This document shows positions 1 to 5,668 of a stretch of 8,330 bases of DNA, piece by piece. The notes beneath the pieces are model-generated. The model saw only the letters and a list, made by a program, of their open reading frames with translations. It ran no database searches and was not told the DNA's origin. The number at the start of each line of letters is the position of its first letter. The stretch's first letter is position 1. Source of the stretch: an uncultured Eubacteriales bacterium. Lineage in GTDB: Bacteria; Bacillota; Clostridia; Christensenellales; Aristaeellaceae. A program made the translations under genes and the position numbers. The DNA is taken from positions 1 to 8,330 of the forward strand of contig CADBNX010000032.1 in assembly GCA_902796115.1 (NCBI GenBank), written 5' to 3'.

Positions 1-2028
1 ATGATGAATGAGGAAGGCCGCTTCTTTTTCCTTACGGACGCGGGCGCGGCCGTTTCGGTGCGTGAGGAAGAAAACGGATGCCGGATCGGCGCAGCAGGCT
101 TCCCGGGCTTTCCGGAACTGAGCGCTGAGATCCGTGTCGCGGCGGAGGAGGATGGACTGCGTTACACGGCAAAGATCGACAACGGAACCGCGTGTTTTGT
201 GGATACGCTGTGCTGCCCCTGCGTGCAGGTGACGGAAAAACTGCAGGGTACGGGCGGCGACGGAAAAATCTTCTGGCCGCACGCGGAAGGCGTCCTGCTG
301 GATCGTATTGACTCCGCCAGAGGCAAGCGTCTGCACAGCACGGATATCCGGGATGCTTCCGCACGGCTCGATCTGTATCCGGGCTACGTCAACATGCAGT
401 ATATGGCGTATCTCACCGGGCGGGAAGGACTGTATTTCGGCGCGAGGGATACCAAGGGTCTTCCCAAACAGATCGCCCCCTATGCCTGGGAGGAAGGCGC
501 ACGGCTGGATATCCGTCTCTTCCCCTGCGTGGCCCCGGGAAGCATCTGGGCGCAGGATTTTCCCATTGAAATCCGTCCCCTGAAGGGCGGATGGGAAGAC
601 GCGGCGGAAATTTACCGTTCTTTCGTTGAGAAAAGTGATTTCCCGCTTCCGCCGAAAGTGCGTGAAAACTCCGACATGCCGTCCTGGATCAAGGAATCCC
701 CCCTGGTGGTGATCTATCCGCCCCGCTCTGTCCGCGGCACCGGCTATATGGGCCCGAACGAATTCTTTCCGTATGTCAAGGGGCTCAAATATCTGGATGA
801 TCTTGAGGAAGACACCGATTCAAAAATCATGGCTTTCCTGCCCTACTGGGAGGGAACCGCTCCATGGGCGCCGCCCTTTGTGTGGCCCCCGTTCGGCGGA
901 GAGGACATGTTCCTCGATTTTGTGGAAGGCCTGCACCAGCGGAAAAACCTGATCGCGCTCTACTGCTCCGGCCTCCACTGGACGGACGAGCATTTCCTGG
1001 TGCCGTCCTACAATCAGATCCGCTACCGCGAAAACCGTCACCTGACGGAAACCATGTGCCGCCTTCCGGACGGAAAACTGCAGCCGGGCGTCTGCGGCAC
1101 CATCCGGACGGGCTATACCATGTGCTGCGCCTGCGAACCCACAAAAGAGATCGCGTACGATCAGCTGTCGCATATCCTGGATGCGAACGTGGATTATGTG
1201 CAGTACTTTGATCAGCACATGGGCGGCGAAGCGTATCCGTGCTACGGCAAGAACCACGGTCATCCAGGCTGCTTCGGTATCTGGAGTACGGAAGCGATGA
1301 CGGAAATCTACCGCCATATGAACGGCATGATCGCGGAGCACGGAAAAAGCAGCGCCCTCATCGGTACCGAAGGCGCGCCGGGCGACTATTACTGCGGAGA
1401 AATGTACTTCAACGATCTCCGCTGGCATGCGAACCTGGGCCTGGGCGAACCGGTCCCCGCGTACAGCTATGTGCTGCATGAATACACGTCGAATTTCATG
1501 GGCAATCAGTGCGGCGTCGATTTCAATATCAGCCGGGCGGAAAACCCGGATTCGCTGCTGCACGCCCTCGCCTATTCCTTCATCGCGGGCGACGCGCTGA
1601 CGCTGGTGCTCAAATCCGGCGGGGAGATCCATTATGATTGGGGCCTCTCCTGGCTGCATCCCGGCCCGCGCCAGGCGCCGGTCAAAAAGCTGACGAGGAA
1701 CCTGAACGCGATGCGCCGCGGTCCCGCCAATCGCTTCCTGATCGGCGGCCGGATGCTCCCCACTCCCGCGTTCTCCCAACCCGGTACTTTTGAGATGACC
1801 CGCCGTGACGGCAGCAAATACACCTGCGGCGAAGTGCTCTCTTCCTGCTGGCAGGACGAAAGCGGCGAAGTCATCCAGCTCTTCGCCAATTTCAGGCATC
1901 GGGATATTGAAATCGGTATGAGCGGAACGCCCCTTTCCGCCTTCGATGAGAAAGGCAATCCCGTGCCGGTAAACGGCAGGAAAGCGATCGTTCCCGCCCT
2001 CGGCTGCCTCGCGGTACGGATCGGTTGA
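1..2028 (+). CDS. DUF6259-like predicted glycoside hydrolase, 5'-truncated by window edge (paralogue A)
   Basis: Predicted intracellular glycoside-hydrolase-like protein; the substrate is unknown. The 675 visible residues show an N-terminal beta-rich part (about 1-225), a TIM-barrel-like core (about 230-560) and a short C-terminal beta domain. Candidate catalytic acids are D404 in YFDQHMGG and E457 in IGTEG. Both sit at ends of predicted strands and both are kept in the downstream paralogue, but the catalytic assignment is inference. Other conserved blocks are RGTGYMGPNEFFPY (245-258), YCSGLHW (321-327) and a Cys-rich MCCAC (374-378). The gene is incomplete. Alignment to the paralogue starting at 2133 places visible residue 6 opposite residue 55 there, so about 49 N-terminal residues lie upstream of the window and the ATG at position 1 is probably internal. 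It is followed after 104 bases by its paralogue, probably in one operon. I recognise the family from the core motifs without a search, so the family name is less certain than the gene itself. Confidence 0.8.
   Translation: MMNEEGRFFFLTDAGAAVSVREEENGCRIGAAGFPGFPELSAEIRVAAEEDGLRYTAKIDNGTACFVDTLCCPCVQVTEKLQGTGGDGKIFWPHAEGVLLDRIDSARGKRLHSTDIRDASARLDLYPGYVNMQYMAYLTGREGLYFGARDTKGLPKQIAPYAWEEGARLDIRLFPCVAPGSIWAQDFPIEIRPLKGGWEDAAEIYRSFVEKSDFPLPPKVRENSDMPSWIKESPLVVIYPPRSVRGTGYMGPNEFFPYVKGLKYLDDLEEDTDSKIMAFLPYWEGTAPWAPPFVWPPFGGEDMFLDFVEGLHQRKNLIALYCSGLHWTDEHFLVPSYNQIRYRENRHLTETMCRLPDGKLQPGVCGTIRTGYTMCCACEPTKEIAYDQLSHILDANVDYVQYFDQHMGGEAYPCYGKNHGHPGCFGIWSTEAMTEIYRHMNGMIAEHGKSSALIGTEGAPGDYYCGEMYFNDLRWHANLGLGEPVPAYSYVLHEYTSNFMGNQCGVDFNISRAENPDSLLHALAYSFIAGDALTLVLKSGGEIHYDWGLSWLHPGPRQAPVKKLTRNLNAMRRGPANRFLIGGRMLPTPAFSQPGTFEMTRRDGSKYTCGEVLSSCWQDESGEVIQLFANFRHRDIEIGMSGTPLSAFDEKGNPVPVNGRKAIVPALGCLAVRIG
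1592..2028 (+). repeat. Near-identical direct repeat, copy 1 (3' end of paralogue A)
   Basis: This segment aligns without gaps to 3865-4301 at a constant offset of 2273 bases. By my hand count, the first 209 bases differ at 7 positions, all synonymous. The final 228 bases differ at about 31 positions. The 151 bases just upstream differ at about 46. The jump in identity begins abruptly at 1592. Confidence 0.9.
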
Positions 2029-2080
2029 GCCGAACCTGAAAAACCTTTTCGGCAGCAGACTTTCCCAGATGTTCCGAACC

Positions 2081-2110
2081 TCATCCGTCAGCGCCAGCGC
2101 TGACGGATGA
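2081..2110. promoter_or_regulatory. Perfect 14-bp-arm inverted repeat between the two paralogues
   Basis: TCATCCGTCAGCGC (2081-2094) is followed by CA and then by its exact reverse complement (2097-2110). In RNA this would form a strong GC-rich hairpin with a 4-base loop once the innermost pairs open. It ends 6 bases before the AGGAGGG ribosome site of the gene at 2133. No T-run follows on the plus strand, so it is not a standard terminator. It could be an mRNA-processing or stability hairpin that sets the ratio of the two paralogues, or a dyad operator for a DNA-binding protein. The symmetry is certain; the role is not. Confidence 0.75.
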
Positions 2111-2132
2111 CGATTCAGGAGGGTGCAAAGAA

Positions 2133-4301
2133 ATGGAAAGCATCATGATCCGGAAAAGCGTCTACGATGCGGTTCTTTCCGGAAAAAACGGAGCGCTTGT
2201 GTCCTTCGTTCACAAAGCGGCAGGCAATCGAAAAGAAATACTGCGGAAAGAAACAAATGACGCGCTCTTTGTTCTCCGGATCCTGCGCGATGACGGGTCT
2301 TTTTCCATTCTCAGTGACCGCGATGCCGTCTGTCGGGTCATCCGGCAGGAAGATCAAATTTCCGTTATCGCGGACCGTTTCAGCGGTTTTCCGGGGCTTG
2401 GAGTCACCGTCCGGATCGATGCTGAGGAACAGGGCCTTGCCTATACCGCAGACATTGAGAACGGGACGGCCCATTACATCGAAAGCTTTTTCTGTCCCTG
2501 CGTATATGTTTCTTCCAAGCTCAGGGACAACGGCGGAAAAGGCAGCATCTTTTCTCCCCGGGAAGAAGGCATGCTGATCCATGACGCACGCAGGATACGC
2601 GCGCTGCCCGTTTCCGGCACAAATGCCCGGGATCTTACAGACACGTTTTACCCGGGCTATATCAGCATGCAGTACATGGCTTATCTGGAAGGAGAAGCCG
2701 GCCTGTACGTCGCGGCACATGACACAGCGGGCATTCCGAAAGTGATTTGGCCGCAGCCGACCGATTCGGGGATCTGGCTGTGCATCGGTGCATTCCCCTG
2801 CGTCGCGCCGGAACAAAGCTGGCGGCAGCCTTACCCCGTTGTTGTGCGTCCTGTCGGCGGCACGTGGACGGACGCCGCGGAAGAATACCGGCAGTTCCTG
2901 GAAAGCGGCTCGTTTCCGCTTCCGCCCAAGCTGCGCAGCAATCCGAAAATTCCCGACTGGGTGTATGCATCGCCGCTTGAAATCGTGTATCCGCCGCGCA
3001 GCGTCCGCGGGACGGGTTATATGGGTCCCAACGAGTTCTTCCCTTACGTGCAGGCCGTCAAATATCTGGACGATCTGAGCGAAGAAACCGAATCGTCCGT
3101 CATGGCGCTTCTCCCCTACTGGGAAGGTTCCGCACCCTGGGCTCCCCCCTTTGTCTGGCCTCCCTACGGCGGCGAGGACATGTTTGATGAGTTTGTGGAA
3201 AAAATGCATGCCAGCCGGCATTATGTCGGTCTCTATTGCAGCGGTCTCCATTGGACGGAGCACCATAACCTCGTTCCGGAATATGACATGACCCGCTACC
3301 GGGAAGTACACGGCCTGACGGACGCGATGTGCCTGTATCCGGACGGAGCGTTTATTGAACGCCCCGCCGGAAACATCCGCACCGGCTTCACCATGTGCTG
3401 TTCCTGCCGGCAGACAAGGGATATCGCCATGGATCAATGCCAGCATATACTGGATGCGCAGGTCGATTACATCCAGTATTTTGACCAGCACCACGGCGGA
3501 ATGGCCTACCCCTGCTACAGCAAAAATCATCGGCACCCTCCGTGTTTCGGCGTTTGGAATACCCACGCCATGAAGGCCCTGTATTCCGGGATGAATCATC
3601 TGGAGGCGAAGAACACCGGCCGCCATCCGGTTATCGGAACGGAAGCAGGTGCGGCGGACTATTACTGCGGCGAGCTGTATCTGAATGACCTTCGCTGGCA
3701 ATCCAACCTGCCTATGGGCGAAATCGTGCCGGCGTACAGTTATGTACTGCACGAATACACCGTCAACTATATGGGCAATCAGGCAGGCGTGGACAACTGG
3801 ATCGAACGGGCCGCCAACCCGGATTCCATCCTGTTTGCCCTTGCTTTTTCCTTTATTTCGGGAAACGCGCTGACGCTGGTGCTCAAATCCGGCGGGGAGA
3901 TCCACTACGACTGGGGCCTCTCCTGGCTGCATCCCGGCCCGCGCCAGGCGCCGGTCAAAAAACTGACGAGGAACCTGAACGCGATGCGCCGCGGCCCCGC
4001 CAACCGCTTCCTGATCGGCGGCCGGATGCTCCCCACTCCCGCTTTCTCCCAACCCGGTACTTTTGAGATGACCCGCCGCGACGGCAGCACATACGCCTGC
4101 GGCGAGGTGCTCTCCTCCTGCTGGCAGGATGAAAACGGCGAAGTGATCCAGCTGTTCGCCAATTTCCGGCATCGGGATATCGAAATCGGGATGAGCGAAA
4201 CGCCCCTGTCCGCCTTCGACGAGAAGGGCGATCCGGTGCCGGTAACCGGAAGGAAAGCGGTCATTCCCGCGCTCGGCTGCGCGGCGTTCCGGATCAGGTA
4301 A
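2133..4301 (+). CDS. DUF6259-like predicted glycoside hydrolase, complete (paralogue B)
   Basis: A complete 722-residue paralogue of the gene at 1-2028, with the same predicted role: a TIM-barrel glycoside-hydrolase-like enzyme of unknown substrate. The ATG at 2133 is preceded by AGGAGGG (2117-2123) with 9 bases of spacing, which fixes the start. The N-terminus has no signal peptide, so a cytoplasmic location is predicted. The order is an N-terminal beta-rich region (about 1-275), a barrel core (about 278-605) and a C-terminal beta domain. Candidate acids are D451 (YFDQHHGG) and E504 (IGTEAG), matching D404 and E457 of paralogue A. RGTGYMGPNEFFPY (292-305) and MCCSC (421-425) are also conserved. 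From residue 579 on, the protein is almost identical to paralogue A, while upstream it is clearly diverged. Two enzymes of one family in tandem suggest related but distinct substrates, or a dosage duplication. The family name rests on motif recognition only. Confidence 0.85.
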   Translation: MESIMIRKSVYDAVLSGKNGALVSFVHKAAGNRKEILRKETNDALFVLRILRDDGSFSILSDRDAVCRVIRQEDQISVIADRFSGFPGLGVTVRIDAEEQGLAYTADIENGTAHYIESFFCPCVYVSSKLRDNGGKGSIFSPREEGMLIHDARRIRALPVSGTNARDLTDTFYPGYISMQYMAYLEGEAGLYVAAHDTAGIPKVIWPQPTDSGIWLCIGAFPCVAPEQSWRQPYPVVVRPVGGTWTDAAEEYRQFLESGSFPLPPKLRSNPKIPDWVYASPLEIVYPPRSVRGTGYMGPNEFFPYVQAVKYLDDLSEETESSVMALLPYWEGSAPWAPPFVWPPYGGEDMFDEFVEKMHASRHYVGLYCSGLHWTEHHNLVPEYDMTRYREVHGLTDAMCLYPDGAFIERPAGNIRTGFTMCCSCRQTRDIAMDQCQHILDAQVDYIQYFDQHHGGMAYPCYSKNHRHPPCFGVWNTHAMKALYSGMNHLEAKNTGRHPVIGTEAGAADYYCGELYLNDLRWQSNLPMGEIVPAYSYVLHEYTVNYMGNQAGVDNWIERAANPDSILFALAFSFISGNALTLVLKSGGEIHYDWGLSWLHPGPRQAPVKKLTRNLNAMRRGPANRFLIGGRMLPTPAFSQPGTFEMTRRDGSTYACGEVLSSCWQDENGEVIQLFANFRHRDIEIGMSETPLSAFDEKGDPVPVTGRKAVIPALGCAAFRIR
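3865..4301 (+). repeat. Near-identical direct repeat, copy 2 (3' end of paralogue B)
   Basis: Partner of 1592-2028, with no gaps and a constant offset of 2273 bases. The tract encodes the last strand of the barrel and the C-terminal beta domain. The blocks KSGGEIHYDWGLSWLH and RRGPANRFLIGG are identical in both copies at protein level. The silent-site similarity in the first half exceeds what protein conservation alone would explain. Confidence 0.9.
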
Positions 4302-4387
4302 AACCCGGGTCGAAATGATCCTTTTCCCGGCGCAAAGAAATCTTTCCCGAATACTGCCGTCTGTCCCTTTCCTGCGTATCAATACTT

Positions 4388-4406
4388 GGAAGCAATACAT
4401 GCTTCC
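4388..4406. promoter_or_regulatory. Small inverted repeat upstream of the cystatin-like gene
   Basis: GGAAGCA (4388-4394) and TGCTTCC (4400-4406) are exact complements separated by ATACA. The element lies 45 bases before the start at 4451, in the 149-base gap after paralogue B. No T-run follows on either strand, so termination is unlikely. An operator or an RNA hairpin in the leader is possible. I found no convincing -35/-10 pair in this gap. Confidence 0.4.
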
Positions 4407-4422
4407 CCCAAAAGCTTGAACA

Positions 4423-4442
4423 TCCGCAGAAGCGGAGGAAGG
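4423..4442 (+). promoter_or_regulatory. Ribosome site of the cystatin-like gene, partly inside a small hairpin
   Basis: TCCGC (4423-4427), AGAA and GCGGA (4432-4436) can pair, and the 3' arm overlaps the GGAGG (4434-4438) Shine-Dalgarno-like sequence. A second purine run, AGGAAGG (4436-4442), lies 8 bases before the ATG at 4451 and is mostly free. The site supports that start. Control by the 5-bp hairpin is speculative. Confidence 0.45.
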
Positions 4443-4450
4443 AAAAAGAT

Positions 4451-5374
4451 ATGAAGAAAATCGTTTCGATCCTGTTGGTACTCATGATGCTGGCCGCGGG
4501 CAGCGCGATGGCCGAAATGTCCCTGGGCGGCTGGAGCGTAGCCGAAAGCGCTTCCCTGACTGAAGATATGACCGCCCTTTTCAACGAAGCGACCGGAAAG
4601 CTGATGGGCGTAAGCTATGAGCCCGTCGCCTATCTGGGCAGCCAGGTCGTCGCCGGCACCAATCACTGCTTCCTGGCCAAAGCCACCGTTGTTTATCCCG
4701 ATGCCCTGCCTTCCTACAAGCTGGTTTATATCTGGCAGAACCCGCAGGGAGAGGTCACCGTCGATGCCGTCCGCGATTTTGATTTTACCGACAAGGACGG
4801 TCTGAACAGCCCCCGCGTGCTGCACGCGTACAGTTACCCCGAAGTCAGCGAGGATCAGCTTCCCGGCCGGACCTATACCGCGCTGATCGATGATTACAGC
4901 GAAGACGGCGTCGTCACCATGCGGCTTCTGCGGCCCGTGCTGTTTGACGGCGGCGATATCGAAGGCCTCAAAGCGGGCGACGTGCTGGAATACGAGGGAG
5001 AAGCCATTTTCCTTCAGTCCGTATCCGAAGAGGACGGCGTGTACCTTCTGAACGAAGACTCCGATAACCTGGTGCTGTATGAAACCGAAGACGGCGACTG
5101 GGAAATCCTGCAGGATGAGGACAACCTGTGGATCGATATCGGTACCGCAGAAGCTGAATTTGCCGACAACTTTACCTTCGAGGACGGAATCGACCCGGCA
5201 AGTGGCGAAATCCTGGACGAAGCGACGGTCATGACGGACGCGGAATTCATGGTGGAGTTCTCCACGGAGCAGGAAAACGAAGGCATCGGCTTCGCCTCCT
5301 TCAATGTGAAGGTCACCTTTGATGAGGACGGCAGGCTGCTGACCGTATGCCGTTTCTACACCCCGTGGCAGTAA
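4451..5374 (+). CDS. Secreted protein with cystatin-like domain and acidic C-terminal region
   Basis: A 307-residue exported protein. Residues 1-21 form a typical signal peptide: MKK, a hydrophobic stretch, then A-M-A with predicted cleavage before E22. The following segment (about 25-105) carries cystatin (MEROPS I25) hallmarks: a Gly-Gly near the mature N-terminus (26-27), a helix-like stretch (about 33-50), then QVVAGTNHCFLAKA (65-78). QxVxG is the first inhibitory hairpin of cystatins and stefins, where QVVAGTNY is the common form. In known cystatins these parts wedge into papain-type cysteine peptidases, so a peptidase-inhibitor or cystatin-fold binding role is inferred. Residues about 135-307 are rich in Asp and Glu and predicted beta-rich; I do not recognise this part. 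The gene follows paralogue B by 149 bases and ends in a strong terminator at 5395. Bacterial cystatin-like domains are not all proven inhibitors, so inhibition itself is unproven here. Confidence 0.85.
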   Translation: MKKIVSILLVLMMLAAGSAMAEMSLGGWSVAESASLTEDMTALFNEATGKLMGVSYEPVAYLGSQVVAGTNHCFLAKATVVYPDALPSYKLVYIWQNPQGEVTVDAVRDFDFTDKDGLNSPRVLHAYSYPEVSEDQLPGRTYTALIDDYSEDGVVTMRLLRPVLFDGGDIEGLKAGDVLEYEGEAIFLQSVSEEDGVYLLNEDSDNLVLYETEDGDWEILQDEDNLWIDIGTAEAEFADNFTFEDGIDPASGEILDEATVMTDAEFMVEFSTEQENEGIGFASFNVKVTFDEDGRLLTVCRFYTPWQ

Positions 5375-5394
5375 ACAGCCGCGTGTTCATCGCC

Positions 5395-5426
5395 AGGCCG
5401 CCCCGAAAAGGGGCGGCTTTCTTCAT
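5395..5426 (+). terminator. Intrinsic terminator after the cystatin-like gene
   Basis: GCCGCCCC (5397-5404) pairs perfectly with GGGGCGGC (5410-5417) across a GAAAA loop. The downstream tract, TTTCTTCATTTC, is T-rich. It begins 20 bases past the stop codon at 5374 and separates this transcription unit from the next gene. Confidence 0.88.
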
Positions 5427-5515
5427 TTCGGGTGCCGTGCAGCATGAGGGCCGGAAAAAAGTGCGCTCCCGGATGTTTGAAATCCCGTTCCATTTTCCGC
5501 CGTGTGTTCCGGGAT

Positions 5516-5544
5516 TTGACATAGTCATTACCTTTTACTATACT
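5516..5544 (+). promoter_or_regulatory. Sigma-70/SigA-type promoter of the peptidase gene
   Basis: An exact TTGACA (5516-5521) and TATACT (5539-5544) are separated by 17 bases. This is near-consensus and sits in an AT-rich island unlike the surrounding GC-rich DNA. Transcription should start near 5551, leaving a leader of about 115 bases before the ATG at 5669. ATAGT (5521-5525) and ACTAT (5537-5541) form a short inverted pair inside the spacer region that might bind a regulator, but the pair is weak. Confidence 0.88.
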
Positions 5545-5591
5545 ATCACAATGTGAACCGGGCGCAGGACACCGCCGGCTTCGAAACACCC

Positions 5592-5607
5592 CATCCGCGG
5601 CCGGATG
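5592..5607 (+). promoter_or_regulatory. Small hairpin in the leader of the peptidase gene
   Basis: CATCCG (5592-5597) pairs with CGGATG (5602-5607) across CGGC. It lies in the predicted 5' untranslated leader, about 48 bases before the ribosome site. No known riboswitch class is recognised. It could be incidental in GC-rich sequence. Confidence 0.3.
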
Positions 5608-5654
5608 TGCGTATGAAAGAATGCATCAGCCGTTCCTGACAGCCGGAGCATAAC

Positions 5655-5660
5655 AGGAGG
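5655..5660 (+). promoter_or_regulatory. AGGAGG ribosome site that decides the peptidase start
   Basis: AGGAGG is followed by two in-frame ATG codons. The first (5663) is only 2 bases away, too close for normal initiation. The second (5669) is 8 bases away, which is near ideal. I therefore place the start at 5669. Confidence 0.8.
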
Positions 5661-5668
5661 AAATGAAA

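Noticed and set aside
820..1899. A 359-codon open frame on the minus strand, opposite paralogue A
   Set aside because: Same reason: the plus-strand frame has clear family motifs and a paralogue, while the antisense product has low-complexity Ala/Arg/Gly-rich composition.
1592..4301. A mobile element or CRISPR-like origin for the repeated segments
   Set aside because: The repeats lie in frame at matching positions of two homologous genes, with no terminal inverted repeats, transposase or spacer structure. Duplication with gene conversion explains them.
4302..4345. Possible terminator after paralogue B formed by CCGGG and CCCGG
   Set aside because: The arms are only 5 bases with a long loop and no T-run, so the hairpin is not convincing.
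2115..4400. A 761-codon open frame on the minus strand, opposite paralogue B
   Set aside because: It is an antisense shadow of a GC-rich, strongly coding plus-strand gene. A similar antisense frame lies opposite paralogue A with a related translation, as expected from the paralogy. It has no ribosome site or recognisable domain.
5613..5639. An eight-codon open frame (MKECISRS) in the leader of the peptidase gene
   Set aside because: No good ribosome site precedes it and there is no run of regulatory codons, so a leader peptide cannot be supported.
5663..5668. The upstream ATG as start of the peptidase gene
   Set aside because: It is only 2 bases from the AGGAGG site. The in-frame ATG at 5669 has a spacing of 8 bases and is preferred.
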